A stretch of DNA of 64,000 bases from DASWZN01 sp963841635 (GCA_963841635.1 CAWJDO010000002.1:3224001-3288000), one strand, 5' to 3'; positions 1-9,660 are shown, counted from the stretch's first letter. Numbers and translations: made by a program. Notes: a model not told the origin generated them from the sequence alone.

Positions 1-2
1 TG

Positions 3-281
3 GACGGCGGGTGGATGGTGCCGAAGCGGGACCTGGTGGTGGGGCTGGAGGTGATGCTGGAGACGGGGTCGCTACGGATTGCGGCGGGGTTGCGGGAGGG
101 CGAGAGGTTCATCAAAGAGCTGGCGGGGATGCGGGTGAAGGTGTCGGCGGGAGGGCGGGAGCAGTTCGAGGCATGGCGGGAGGGGACGCACGACGATTTG
201 GTGTTGGCGGCGGGGCTGGCGTGTTGGCGGGCTCGGTGGGGGCCGGTGGGGCATGTGGGGAAGAGGCTGGTGGGGATTTGA
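3..281 (+). CDS. Phage terminase large-subunit-like protein, C-terminal fragment (5' end outside window)
   Basis: The frame is open from the window edge and ends at a TGA, so only the last ~92 residues are visible. They contain VPKRDLV and, near the end, WREGTHDDLVLAAGLA. The latter resembles the C-terminal segment of the RNase H-like nuclease domain of terminase-type proteins (HDDLVLA pattern). If so, the full protein would be a DNA-packaging ATPase/nuclease or a stand-alone chromosomal relative. It lies ~130 bp upstream of cas3 in the same direction, but nothing shows a functional link. The upstream ATPase half cannot be seen, so the family call is tentative. Confidence 0.45.
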   Translation, partial: DGGWMVPKRDLVVGLEVMLETGSLRIAAGLREGERFIKELAGMRVKVSAGGREQFEAWREGTHDDLVLAAGLACWRARWGPVGHVGKRLVGI

Positions 282-408
282 GGGGTTGGGGGAGTATTAT
301 GCATATTCAGGTCCGCAGTTTTGGGCAGCACCCAGGTCGGAATTCATGTAATATACCCTGAGCACGTCAGGGCGCGGTGTTGTGGGTCGCACGTGCGGGA
401 ATTTGCGT

Positions 409-2730
409 ATGTCGAGAGCGGACTTCGGTGCCTTTTTCTCTTCACGGGTTGGCTTTGTCCCGTTTGACTATCAAACTGATCTGGCAACAGCGCGGATCCG
501 CACGTTGAGCATCCACGCGCCGACCGGCTCAGGGAAGACGGCTGCGGCTATATTGTCTTGGCTGTGGCGTAAACGCAGCGGTTTTGCGGATGCTCCGACT
601 CGGCTAGTCTATGCCTTACCGATGCGGACACTAGTGAACCAGACCTACGAACTCGCTCGTATGTGGGCGGCAGACACGGCGAAGGTGTACAAACTGATCG
701 GTGGCGAGACCGAAGAAGTCTGGGAACTCACGCCCGAGCAGCCGTCGGTCCTGGTCTGCACCATGGATATGGCCTTGAGCCGGATGTTGAATCGCGGCTA
801 CGCGATGTCTCGGTACCGCTGGCCTGTTGCGTTTGGCCTTCTCAACAACGACGCTCTGCTGGTGTGCGACGAAGTGCAACTCATGGGCAACGGCCTGGCG
901 ACTTCGACCCAACTTGAGGCCTTTCGATCGCGTCTGGGAACGTGCGGGCCAGCGGCAACGTGGTGGATGTCCGCCACGCTGGATCCGGTGTGGCTCAGCA
1001 CCGTCGATCACCCAGGTGCCGTTTCGGTGGTCAAAGCCGGAGAAGACAGGGAACTGGAGCGGCTGCGCACTGCGCCCAAGGCACTCAAACTCGCGCCTGA
1101 GCTTTCAGAAAGAGAACTTGCTGCCAGCGTGATCGAGATCCACCGACCAGGAACACTGACTCTGGCTGTTGTGAACACGGTAGCCCGTGCGCAGGTCGCG
1201 TACGAAGAAGTTCGCAAAAGGGCGGCGAAACTCGGTGCCGCATGTCCCGACATTGTCCTTGCGCATTCGCGCTTTCGCGAGCAGGAAAGGCGACGGATTG
1301 ACGAGCGCCTAAGGCAGCCCTGCGGCGAGTCCGGCCGGATCGTAATCGCCTCGCAGGTGGTTGAGGCGGGTGTGGACATCTCCGCGCGAGCCATGGTCAC
1401 GGACCTTGCGCCTTGGGCTTCTCTGGTACAGAGGTTCGGGCGCGTCAACCGGCGCCGCGAGTACGATGACGCGGTCATCGTCTGCGCGGAGTTGAGTGAG
1501 AAGCGGGCGAAGCCCTACGAGCCGGAGGATCTCGCGGAGTCTCGCGCGCGGCTCTGCGAACTCGGCAGTGATGGTTCGATCGCCAGGCTCGAAGCGGTTG
1601 GCTTGCCACAGAAGCGTCCGTATTCCTGCGTCTTGCGGCGCAAGGACGTTATCGAACTCTTTGATACGAGCTCCGATCTGAGCGGAGCCGATGTTGACGT
1701 TTCGCGCTTTATCCGGGAACACGACGACGCGGATGTCGCGGTATTCTGGCGCGATGTGGACGCCAAGGGCCCCGGCGCGAACGAAGCCGGCCCGGCGCAC
1801 GTGGAACTGTGCAGCGTTCCGGCCTACCTCTTTCGGGAGGAGTACATCGGTAAGGGGCGCCCTGCCTACCGATGGGACTGGATCGACAAGCGCTGGCGGG
1901 CGGTAGAACGAGCAGACGAGGTCGCGCCGGGCGCGACGTATCTGCTGCCCGCGAGCGCGGGCGGCTACGATGTGGAAAGAGGCTGGCAGGCCGAGCGCAC
2001 TTCTGCGGTTGCCCCTCTTCCTGCGCGCGGTGAGGAGCCCGAGAGTGATGACGAGGACCGGCACTCGCAGGGGTATTGGCTCCGTATCAATGAGCACACT
2101 GACAACCTCGCGCGCTGTATCGCAGCGATGAATCCGAAACTACCGTTGAGCGCGGAAGGGCAGGAAGCGCTATCCATCGCCGTTCGATGGCACGACCGAG
2201 GCAAGTCGCACCCAGTATTCCAGTCGGCCGTCGGAGATGACGCCCATCCCGGAGCAGACTGGGCCAAGGGATGCGGCGGGGCACGTTATGCCAGGCGTGG
2301 CTTTCGGCACGAACTGGCGAGCGCGCTGGCGACGCTTGAATCGGCGCAGATCCCTCCTAGATGGCGAAGCTTGGTCGCCTATCTGGTGGCTGCGCATCAT
2401 GGCAAGGTGCGCACGAATATCCGATCAATCCCCAATGAGGAGCGGGCGGACGCGGGCCGGTTTGCTCGGGGCATTTGGGACGGCGATGTGCTGCCGGCAA
2501 CGGACCTTGGCGCCGGGGTCATAGCGGAGCCCGCCCGACTGACCCTCGATGTCATGGAAGTTGGCTCGGCGAACGGCTTGAGCTGGTCCCAGCGTGTCTG
2601 GGAGTTGGTCGAAGGCGATGAATGGGGTCCCTTCCGCCTCGCGTATCTCGAGGCGGTGTTGCGCGCAGCCGACCGACGCGCCAGTGAGGAGGAATGTAGG
2701 GAGGCGCGGAATGCCGCTTCTGGAGCTTAG
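409..2730 (+). CDS. cas3: CRISPR-associated helicase/nuclease Cas3, type I-G, with C-terminal HD domain
   Basis: Cas3 unwinds and degrades target DNA recruited by the type I Cascade complex. The superfamily 2 helicase comes first: Walker A PTGSGKT near residue 38, DEAD-like CDEVQ near 152, MSATLD, and QRFGRVNRR as motif VI. An HD nuclease follows at the C-terminus, with HDRGKS near residue 595 and AAHHGK after it. HD last is the order known for type I-U/I-G Cas3. I prefer the ATG at 409 (MSRADFGAFF); an in-frame GTG at 382 would add nine residues and neither has a strong ribosome site. The end overlaps csx17 by 20 bp, so translation is probably coupled. Confidence 0.93.
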   Translation: MSRADFGAFFSSRVGFVPFDYQTDLATARIRTLSIHAPTGSGKTAAAILSWLWRKRSGFADAPTRLVYALPMRTLVNQTYELARMWAADTAKVYKLIGGETEEVWELTPEQPSVLVCTMDMALSRMLNRGYAMSRYRWPVAFGLLNNDALLVCDEVQLMGNGLATSTQLEAFRSRLGTCGPAATWWMSATLDPVWLSTVDHPGAVSVVKAGEDRELERLRTAPKALKLAPELSERELAASVIEIHRPGTLTLAVVNTVARAQVAYEEVRKRAAKLGAACPDIVLAHSRFREQERRRIDERLRQPCGESGRIVIASQVVEAGVDISARAMVTDLAPWASLVQRFGRVNRRREYDDAVIVCAELSEKRAKPYEPEDLAESRARLCELGSDGSIARLEAVGLPQKRPYSCVLRRKDVIELFDTSSDLSGADVDVSRFIREHDDADVAVFWRDVDAKGPGANEAGPAHVELCSVPAYLFREEYIGKGRPAYRWDWIDKRWRAVERADEVAPGATYLLPASAGGYDVERGWQAERTSAVAPLPARGEEPESDDEDRHSQGYWLRINEHTDNLARCIAAMNPKLPLSAEGQEALSIAVRWHDRGKSHPVFQSAVGDDAHPGADWAKGCGGARYARRGFRHELASALATLESAQIPPRWRSLVAYLVAAHHGKVRTNIRSIPNEERADAGRFARGIWDGDVLPATDLGAGVIAEPARLTLDVMEVGSANGLSWSQRVWELVEGDEWGPFRLAYLEAVLRAADRRASEEECREARNAASGA

Positions 2731-5014
2731 GGGTTGTACCGCTGAGCCGCTCGGTGCCTACCTAAAGGCGCTCGGAGTGTTGCGGCTCGTCTCAGAGCAG
2801 GCTGATGCGAGGGCCCGAGGTTGGTGGGATGGCTCGAGGTTCAGCCTCCAATCGAGACTCGATGAAGAGGGACTCGTCCGTTTCTTCGCCGATGACTACA
2901 GGCCAACGCCCATCGTGGCGCCATGGAACGCGGCCAGCGGCTTCTACCCCGGCGACCGCCGCGATGGGATTGACGCGATCGCGACGTCGACGAGTCCGCG
3001 ATTTGCGCCATATAGGAGCGCCATCGAGGCGATCCGGGGCTTCCCGGAGTTGCCTAGCCCGGACCTTCAGATTGCCGAGATGCTGGACCGGGCCGAACGG
3101 GCGGCGAAGAAGCCGAAGGACCAAGAGGTCCCACAAGCAGTGAGGGACGCACTGGGGCGGCTCGGCCGGTTGCCGTTGCTTGAGCAAACCGCTGCCGAGT
3201 TCGAAGAGTGGTCCCATCAGTTCCCGAAAAAGTCGAAGGAAGGCCGTGACGCAGGCGCGGCGCTGAAGGCGGTTAAGAAGCTGGTCACGCGCGTCAAGAA
3301 GACTGGCGGTGGAACCAAGGCCGAGATTGTGCGCGCCTGCCGAAACCGGCTGGGTGACGCGGCGGTCGAATGGCTCGACGCTGCGGTCGTGACCTTGGGC
3401 ACGGAGGATCTAGCCTACCCTCCGGTGCTAGGCACAGGTGGCAACGAGGGCCATCTTGACTACACGAACAACTTCATGTGCCGCATCGCCGAACTCCTTC
3501 TGAAATCGGAGACGCCAGCCTATCAATTGCTGCGGAATGCACTATTCTCACAGCCGTCCGGGGACTTTGCCAGCGGGAAGGCCGGTCAGTTCGATCCAGG
3601 ACGAGCCGGAGGCTCGAACCAGGGACCAGGCGTCGAGCACGGGACGTTGACTAACCCCTGGGGTTCGATCATCACTTTGGAGGGCGCTGTTGCCTGGGCC
3701 GGCGGCATTTCGCGGCGCCAGAGGGTAGGCGCACCCCGGCTGGCCACGAGCCCTTTCACGGTTCAGCCCAGCGCGGCAGGTTACGGATCGTCGGCTACCA
3801 AAGACGACGAGTCGACGCGTGCAGAAATCTGGACGCCACTGTGGAGGAAGCCGGCGGGATATGGGGAGATCCGTGCGCTTCTCAGGGAAGGCCGAGCTGA
3901 CATCGGGCGCCGAATCGCCCGCTCCGGCCTGGAGTTTGCTGAGGCTGCAGCCGGCCTCGGCGTGAACCGGGGCGTGAACGAGTTCGTTCGGTACAGTCTG
4001 GTAAAGCGGCGCGGAGACAGCTTCGTGGCCTTGCCTGCGGGTCGATTCCTCGTTAAGAACGCGAGCGAACCTCAGCTCTTCGACGATCTCGGCCCCTTGT
4101 TTGGCCATCTTGATTGGTTGCGCAGGAGGGATCAATCAAACACGAGAACCGAGACGGCGCGGCGCGCGCTCGAAGAGGCGATGTTCGGCTACCTTGCACG
4201 TCTCCAGCCGGAGGCAGGCGGAAATCCGATTGAGTTCCGGAGCGTTGTCTCCGCTCTCGGACGTCTTGAGCAGGTCTTGCAGTTCAACCACGCTTCAGTA
4301 GCGCTTAGGCAGGAGTGGCTCGAGGCGGGCGATTGTGGGCTAGAATTCAGGATTGCAGCGGCCCTTGCTTCCATCTGGCGCACTGGTGAGGTAAAGGGGA
4401 TTCGGGAGTACCTCCGCCACGATGCTCGGGAGTTTGCGTGGATGGGGAATACGCTGTGGCGGCGAATGGCCTCCGTCCTTCAGCGGCGGCTGATGGACGG
4501 AGGGCGGACTAATGCGAGGATGAATCCGTTGGAGGGTGCGGTTCGCATCCGCTCCGAGGATGTCCAGGGGATCATAACCGGCGAGCTGGACTCTCGGCTT
4601 CTTGAGGACCTGATCTTTGGGTTGGTGCAAGTCAGATGGTGGCCGGTTGAGGCGCCTCTCCGTAGGCTACAGGCTCGTTGGGCGGAGAGATCAACGCAGG
4701 AGTTCCCGGCCGTCATGTCGCGGGCCTATACTCTGCTCAAGCAGGTGTTTCTGACTGCACCGCTGCGCGAGGTCATGGTGCACGCTGACCCGACTATCGT
4801 GCCGCTGTTGCTCGCGGGAAGATTGCCTGACGCGTGCGAGATTGCGCGGCGCCGGCTTCGGGCCGCAGGCCTGAGTGTGGTTGAGACCGTCTTCGAAAGC
4901 GGAGAGAACACGGAACGCCTCGCGGCGGCGCTTCTGGTTCCCGTGTGGTCACCGGAGAGCTTGTTAAGACTGATTCTGCGCTGTGAGGACAGAGCTGAGT
5001 CGGCGTCCATCTAA
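2711..5014 (+). CDS. csx17: Csx17, type I-G large subunit (Cas8-like)
   Basis: This 767-residue protein opens with LELRGCTAEPLGAYLKALGVLRLV, the characteristic start of the Csx17 family, which takes the Cas8-like large-subunit position in type I-U/I-G effector complexes. The ATG at 2711 follows a GGGAGG ribosome site and lies inside the end of cas3. The open frame continues upstream, but those codons are the shadow of cas3. It is followed after 18 bp by csb1. PAM recognition is the expected role of the subunit by analogy with Cas8; it is not visible in the sequence. Confidence 0.9.
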   Translation: MPLLELRGCTAEPLGAYLKALGVLRLVSEQADARARGWWDGSRFSLQSRLDEEGLVRFFADDYRPTPIVAPWNAASGFYPGDRRDGIDAIATSTSPRFAPYRSAIEAIRGFPELPSPDLQIAEMLDRAERAAKKPKDQEVPQAVRDALGRLGRLPLLEQTAAEFEEWSHQFPKKSKEGRDAGAALKAVKKLVTRVKKTGGGTKAEIVRACRNRLGDAAVEWLDAAVVTLGTEDLAYPPVLGTGGNEGHLDYTNNFMCRIAELLLKSETPAYQLLRNALFSQPSGDFASGKAGQFDPGRAGGSNQGPGVEHGTLTNPWGSIITLEGAVAWAGGISRRQRVGAPRLATSPFTVQPSAAGYGSSATKDDESTRAEIWTPLWRKPAGYGEIRALLREGRADIGRRIARSGLEFAEAAAGLGVNRGVNEFVRYSLVKRRGDSFVALPAGRFLVKNASEPQLFDDLGPLFGHLDWLRRRDQSNTRTETARRALEEAMFGYLARLQPEAGGNPIEFRSVVSALGRLEQVLQFNHASVALRQEWLEAGDCGLEFRIAAALASIWRTGEVKGIREYLRHDAREFAWMGNTLWRRMASVLQRRLMDGGRTNARMNPLEGAVRIRSEDVQGIITGELDSRLLEDLIFGLVQVRWWPVEAPLRRLQARWAERSTQEFPAVMSRAYTLLKQVFLTAPLREVMVHADPTIVPLLLAGRLPDACEIARRRLRAAGLSVVETVFESGENTERLAAALLVPVWSPESLLRLILRCEDRAESASI

Positions 5015-5032
5015 GAAAGGAGCGGCTGTCTT

Positions 5033-6025
5033 ATGTTTGACGATCTGAGAGGCGCATCGCGCCTGTTGCTCGTACAGGAGCTGAAGCCGGCGCAGGGTGA
5101 TCGATTTCAGCCGACCGGATTCGCCGACCTGGGGGCTGCGGTTTACGACGCACCAGGCGGCAAGCGGATGCTGCTTGTGGAGAGTGCTCAGTCCGTGGCC
5201 AACCGGCTCGAAGCCACTTGCCTCGATAACGGCGGACCCGAGATCGAGCCTGAGTTGGTGGGGCTTCCCTACGTCCGGGCAAGTCTCGTGGGTCCGGTGG
5301 AAACCGTGACCACGTCGCTGGTAGAAGCCCATAGGCTGAACTCGCCCTTCATCATCGCCAACAAGATGATCCAGGAGGCTTTTATCGAGCGGTCCGGCTA
5401 CGCTAAAGGTCAGCCCATCGACTGGAGCCGCATTGCAAAGGCGGTTTTCTATTACGATCCCAATTCGTTGTTGCATGGTGTCTTCATGGCCAACGTGGAA
5501 GATGGCCGTGTACGTTTCTCGCGAGTGGTCTCGGGTTTCATCGAGGCACAGGGGGTGAGAGAGGCGGCATCGGGTGGTGTCAAGAATAATCCTCTCGACC
5601 CGACCGGCAAGCTCCGCGCCTCTGGGTACGACAAGGACGTCTACAGCAACGTTCCGTATGGCCGGATGGAATACACCGCAGACTGCATCCGTGCCTATTT
5701 CAATCTCGATGTCGCATTGATCCGAGGGTATCGCCTGGACGACGATGCCACCAACCTGCTGATCGCTCTTGGGCTCTACAAGGTTCGGAGGTTCTTGAAT
5801 TCTGGGTTGCGCCTGCGGACGGCGTGCGACTTCGTGACGAGCGGCGACCTTGTTTGCACGATGCCAGAAGGGCGGATGATTCCGGCAGAGCCGGAACTGC
5901 TTGGCGAGGTGCAGAGGCTCATTCGCCAGTGCGGCCAGAAGGGACTTTTCGCGGATCCTCCGATAACCGTGTTGACCACGGAGTGCGCGTGGAAGAAAGA
6001 GGACGCACCGGCGGCCGCCAGATAG
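5033..6025 (+). CDS. csb1: Csb1 (Cas7-family backbone subunit, GSU0053 type)
   Basis: This 330-residue protein matches the GSU0053/Csb1 type of Cas7, an RRM-fold protein that polymerises along the crRNA and forms the Cascade backbone. Recognisable stretches are the N-terminal LLLVQELKPAQGDRFQPTGF, then VESAQSVANRLE, then HRLNSPFI. An AGGAG ribosome site lies ~10 bp before the ATG. It sits between csx17 and csb2, the canonical I-G order, and its stop is eight bases before the csb2 start. Confidence 0.93.
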   Translation: MFDDLRGASRLLLVQELKPAQGDRFQPTGFADLGAAVYDAPGGKRMLLVESAQSVANRLEATCLDNGGPEIEPELVGLPYVRASLVGPVETVTTSLVEAHRLNSPFIIANKMIQEAFIERSGYAKGQPIDWSRIAKAVFYYDPNSLLHGVFMANVEDGRVRFSRVVSGFIEAQGVREAASGGVKNNPLDPTGKLRASGYDKDVYSNVPYGRMEYTADCIRAYFNLDVALIRGYRLDDDATNLLIALGLYKVRRFLNSGLRLRTACDFVTSGDLVCTMPEGRMIPAEPELLGEVQRLIRQCGQKGLFADPPITVLTTECAWKKEDAPAAAR

Positions 6026-6033
6026 GAGGTGCC

Positions 6034-7470
6034 ATGTTGGCGATGGAATTGGGTTTCCCGGCCGGCCGTTACCACGGTACGGCGTGGGGGCGGCACGTCA
6101 ACGAGGGTGTTCCCGAATGGCCACCCTCTCCCTATCGGTTGATCCGTGCCCTGTTCGACGTCTGGAAGCGGAAGCGGCCCGAGTGGACGGCGGACCGTGT
6201 GCGGCCGTTGCTTGCTGCGCTGGCCTCCGAGCCCCCTTCTTTTCGTCTGCCTCCCGTGACGGCATCGCACACCAGGGCGTACCTGGACCAGAACACCGGC
6301 GACCCGGCGAAGCGCGCGCTGATCTTCGATGGTTTCGTTGCGCTTGATCGCGACAGTGCGGGCGCGTCGGTGCTGGCGGTCTGGCCACGGACGGAACTCG
6401 GTGCCGAGCAGCGCCACGACCTTGAGGACCTGTTGGGCGCCATGAACTACCTGGGCCGAAGCGAATCTTGGGTTTTGGCCACGCTGTGCGCGCAATCGGG
6501 GACCACCTCTTGCAATTGCGTGCCGGCGCCTGGAGAGGGAATACGAGGCGACGTCGTGCCTGTTGCTTGCGCCATTTCGCAGACCGAGTTTCGTGGCGCG
6601 GATTGGCTCGACGCGCTCTCGTTCTCAACCTCCGATCTTCTAAAGAAGAAGCTGAGCGGCCCGCCTGCGATGCGCTACGTGGACTACGTTCGTCCGGCGA
6701 ACTGCTTCTTGCCGGACCATCCAAGCCGACCGGTACCGCTTCGGGTTGTTGAGGCCGTTCTTTTTGCCCTCGACGGGAAGGTGCTACCGCCAGCCACGGC
6801 AGCCCTAGAGATCGCCGAGCAGGTTCGCACCCGCCTTATGGGTGCGCACAAGTGGGTGATGGGGCACGAGGCGGCTGTGTCTTCGCGCTTCAGCGGAAAG
6901 GGGCCGGACGGTGGTTGCCGGCGCGACCACGGCCACGTGTACATCTTGCCCTGGGACGACGACTGCGACGGGTGTCTGGACCACTTCGCTGTTGTTACGC
7001 GGCAACAATTCGACTCTACCGAAATTGTAGCCATCGATCGTGTCACTGAGCTGTGGCAGCCCGACGGCCGCCCGTCGATTCGCTGCGTTCCAGTCCAGTG
7101 GGGCATGCGGTCGGAGATTCTGAAAACAGCAACCAGGGTGCGAAGCGTTACGCCCTTCGTACCGACGCGGCACTGGCGGAAGGGCCGCGGCACGGTCTCG
7201 CGATGGCTACAAGAGGAGGTCGCGCGGGAGTGCGGGTACCATGGATTGCCGGTTCCCGCGTGTGTTTCAGCTGTGCCGAGACTCGACCTTCTGAGCGGTC
7301 GCAGCTATCGCTGGCTCGATTTTCGCCGTAACCGCAAAGGCGACGATCCCAAATTGGGCTTCGGGTTCGAACTAGAGTTCAAAGAGCCGGTCCAGACGCC
7401 GTTCGCCATAGGGTACGGAAGCCACTTTGGGCTTGGGCAGTTCCGTCGGGTCGACTCCTCGAGGGGCTGA
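6034..7470 (+). CDS. csb2: Csb2, fused Cas5-Cas6-type protein (GSU0054 type)
   Basis: This 478-residue protein begins MLAMELGFPAGRYHGTAWG, with WPPSPYRLIRAL close behind, typical of the Cas5-like N-terminal half of GSU0054 proteins. The C-terminal half carries FSGKGPDG, then DHGHVYILPWDDD and DGCLDHFAV. That is the Cas6-like region, with histidines that are candidates for crRNA processing. In I-G systems the single protein caps the 5' handle and cleaves the repeat. An AGGAGGT ribosome site directly precedes the ATG at 6034. Its stop shares one base with the cas2 start (TGATG). Confidence 0.92.
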   Translation: MLAMELGFPAGRYHGTAWGRHVNEGVPEWPPSPYRLIRALFDVWKRKRPEWTADRVRPLLAALASEPPSFRLPPVTASHTRAYLDQNTGDPAKRALIFDGFVALDRDSAGASVLAVWPRTELGAEQRHDLEDLLGAMNYLGRSESWVLATLCAQSGTTSCNCVPAPGEGIRGDVVPVACAISQTEFRGADWLDALSFSTSDLLKKKLSGPPAMRYVDYVRPANCFLPDHPSRPVPLRVVEAVLFALDGKVLPPATAALEIAEQVRTRLMGAHKWVMGHEAAVSSRFSGKGPDGGCRRDHGHVYILPWDDDCDGCLDHFAVVTRQQFDSTEIVAIDRVTELWQPDGRPSIRCVPVQWGMRSEILKTATRVRSVTPFVPTRHWRKGRGTVSRWLQEEVARECGYHGLPVPACVSAVPRLDLLSGRSYRWLDFRRNRKGDDPKLGFGFELEFKEPVQTPFAIGYGSHFGLGQFRRVDSSRG

Positions 7471-7760
7471 TGCGAACCTCGTACATCGTGTGTTACGACA
7501 TCTCGGACGACAAACGGCTGCGGCGGGTGTTCCAGAAGATGCGGAACTATGGGGACCATTTGCAGTTTTCGGTGTTCGAATGCCAGCTTACGGGGACGGA
7601 TCTGGCTCGGTGCCGCGCGGAGCTGGCCGAGATCATCAACCACCAGGAGGACCAGGTGCTGTTCGTCAGCCTGGGTCCGGCGGAGGGCCGCGGCGATCGC
7701 GTGATCACAGCGCTGGGGCGGCCGTATACGAGCGTCGATGCGCCCTGCGTGGTGGTGTAG
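7470..7760 (+). CDS. cas2: CRISPR adaptation protein Cas2
   Basis: This 96-residue protein has the Cas2 ferredoxin-fold N-terminus (SYIVCYDISDDKRLRRVF) with the conserved Asp at position 10, followed by GDHLQFSVFECQLT. Length is normal for Cas2. With Cas1 it forms the spacer-integration complex. The start overlaps the csb2 stop by one base, so it is coupled to the effector genes. It lies upstream of cas4-cas1 and is separated from it by 136 bp that hold a palindromic repeat. Confidence 0.95.
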   Translation: MRTSYIVCYDISDDKRLRRVFQKMRNYGDHLQFSVFECQLTGTDLARCRAELAEIINHQEDQVLFVSLGPAEGRGDRVITALGRPYTSVDAPCVVV

Positions 7761-7798
7761 GGATGAGAACAGTAGGACGAGTGCAAGGGGCAAACCTT

Positions 7799-7846
7799 GG
7801 GACAGGCACGAATTTCGCAAAGGCGGCGAAATTTCGGTCCAGTCCC
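7799..7846 (+). repeat. Dispersed palindromic repeat, family A, copy 1 (between cas2 and cas4-cas1)
   Basis: A 48-nt imperfect inverted repeat starts GGGACAGGCACGAATTTCGC; its other arm runs through GCGAAATT to AGTCCC. The same element occurs twice more at 24359-24405 and 24490-24536. Here it is flanked by outer GCAAACC/GGTTTGC arms, and a second GCAAACC..GGTTTGC hairpin follows at about 7870-7889. It behaves like a REP-type intergenic repeat. Confidence 0.8.
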
Positions 7847-7896
7847 CGGTTTGCGGAGTGTCCAGAGGGCAAACCTTCCCCGGTTTGCGGACTAAG

Positions 7897-9660
7897 ATGA
7901 GCGCGATTCCGATTTCGATTGAGGGCGGCGAGGAGCGGCGTTTGCCGGACTACTTGCCGGCACGGATGGTGAACGAGTTCGTTTACTGCCCGCGGCTGTA
8001 CTTCTACGAGTGGGTGGAGGGCGCGTTCAAGGAAAGCGCCGATACGGTCGAAGGGAAGTTTCAGCATCGGCGCGTCGATGGAGGGTCGGGCAAGATGCCG
8101 GAGCCCGCGGAGACGGGATCGGACCTCGAATGCCGCTCGGTGACTCTATCGAGCGAGCGCATGCGCGTGATCGCGAAGATGGACCTGCTCGAGGTGGAGG
8201 ACGGCACAGTAACTCCGGTCGATTACAAGCACGGCGCGCCGCGTGAGGGCAAGAATGGCCTGGAACTGTGGCCAGCGGATCGTATGCAGCTCGCGGTTCA
8301 GGGGCTGATCCTGCGGGACAACGGATACCGGTCGGAGGAAGGCATCGTTTACTACGTGAAGACGCGGCAGCGCGTCCGGGTGCAGTTCGATGCCGCGCAG
8401 ATGGAGGAGACGGAGAACACGATCCGGCAAGCGTGGCTGCTGGCGGGCTCGGGCAGCATTCCGGCGCCGCTGGAGGATTCCCCGAAGTGTCCGGGCTGCT
8501 CGCTGGTGGGGATCTGCCTTCCGGACGAGACGTGGTTGGCGCAGTGGCGGCGCGGCGGGGCTCCGGTCCAGCTGGACCTGTTCACGCGGCCGGAAGCGCC
8601 CAGGAAGCCCGTGGCGGGGGAGGTGCGGCAACTGGTTACGCCTCGGAACGAAACGCGGCCGCTGTATCTGAACACGCAAGGGATGCGGGTGGGGAAATCG
8701 GGCGAGGTGCTGCAAGTCCGGGAGAAAGAGGAACTGAGGCAGGAGGTGCGGCTGGGCGAAACTTGCCAGGTGAACCTGATGGGGAACGTGCAGATTTCCA
8801 CGCAGGCCGTGCAGGGGCTGTGCGAGGCGGGGATTCCGATCTGCTACTTCTCCCAGGGCGGCTGGTTCTACGGCATCACGCACGGGCTGAACACGAAGAA
8901 CGTGTTTACGCGGCGGGCGCAGTTCCGGCTGGCGGAGCAGGAGGGATTCTCGACGGCGTTCGCGCGGAGTCTGGTCGCGGGCAAGATCCGGAACCAGCGG
9001 ACGATGCTGCAGCGGAATCACGTGGAGCCGGAAGCGTCGGCGCTGGCGGGGTTGAAACGGATGGCGGAGTCGGCTGAGCGGGCGGACAGCCTGGAGCAAC
9101 TGCTGGGCATAGAGGGAACGGCGGCGCGCATTTACTTCGGCGAGTTTGCCGGCATGATCAAGGCGGAGGGCGCGGCGGGAGAGGAGTTCGCATTCGACTT
9201 CGGCGGGCGCAACCGGAGGCCGCCGCGGGATGCGGTGAACGCGTTGCTGTCACTGGCGTACAGCATGCTGGCGAAGGACCTCACGGTGACGTGTTATGCG
9301 GTGGGCTTCGATCCTTACATCGGGTTCTATCACCAGCCGCGGTTCGGCAGGCCGGCGCTGGCGCTGGATCTGATGGAGCCGTTTCGACCGTTGATCGCGG
9401 ACTCGGCGGTGCTGTCGGCGATCAACACGCGGATGGTGACCGCGTCGGATATCGTGAAGGCGGGGCCGGCGGTGGCGCTCTCACCGCAGGGGCGGAAAGG
9501 GTTCTTCCGGGCGTACGAATTGCGGATGGATTCGCTGGTGACGCACCCGATTTTCGAGTACAGGGTGAGCTATCGGCGGCTGCTGGAGATTCAGGCGCGG
9601 CTGCTCGCGCGGTACCTGGACGGGGAGATTTCGGAGTATCCGGTGTTTGTGACGCGATGA
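7897..9660 (+). CDS. cas4-cas1: Cas4-Cas1 fusion protein
   Basis: This 587-residue fusion is typical of type I-U/I-G loci. The N-terminal Cas4 exonuclease has its iron-sulphur cysteines at C31 (YCPRLYFYEW) and C198, C201 and C207 (CPGCSLVGIC), and a VDYKHG nuclease segment. Cas1 begins near residue 245 (RPLYLNTQGMRVGKSG), with catalytic candidates E406 (IEGTAARIYF), H479 (FYHQPRFGRP) and E494 (DLMEPFRP). Together they would trim prespacers and integrate them into the array just downstream. The frame is open upstream to 7738, but that part translates the repeat, so I take the ATG at 7897 (MSAIPISIEGG). The ribosome site is weak. Confidence 0.93.
   Translation: MSAIPISIEGGEERRLPDYLPARMVNEFVYCPRLYFYEWVEGAFKESADTVEGKFQHRRVDGGSGKMPEPAETGSDLECRSVTLSSERMRVIAKMDLLEVEDGTVTPVDYKHGAPREGKNGLELWPADRMQLAVQGLILRDNGYRSEEGIVYYVKTRQRVRVQFDAAQMEETENTIRQAWLLAGSGSIPAPLEDSPKCPGCSLVGICLPDETWLAQWRRGGAPVQLDLFTRPEAPRKPVAGEVRQLVTPRNETRPLYLNTQGMRVGKSGEVLQVREKEELRQEVRLGETCQVNLMGNVQISTQAVQGLCEAGIPICYFSQGGWFYGITHGLNTKNVFTRRAQFRLAEQEGFSTAFARSLVAGKIRNQRTMLQRNHVEPEASALAGLKRMAESAERADSLEQLLGIEGTAARIYFGEFAGMIKAEGAAGEEFAFDFGGRNRRPPRDAVNALLSLAYSMLAKDLTVTCYAVGFDPYIGFYHQPRFGRPALALDLMEPFRPLIADSAVLSAINTRMVTASDIVKAGPAVALSPQGRKGFFRAYELRMDSLVTHPIFEYRVSYRRLLEIQARLLARYLDGEISEYPVFVTR

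Noticed and set aside
321..354. Promoter before cas3 (TTGGGC and TAATAT)
   Set aside because: Spacing of 22 bp is too long; only the -10-like box is good, so no promoter is claimed.
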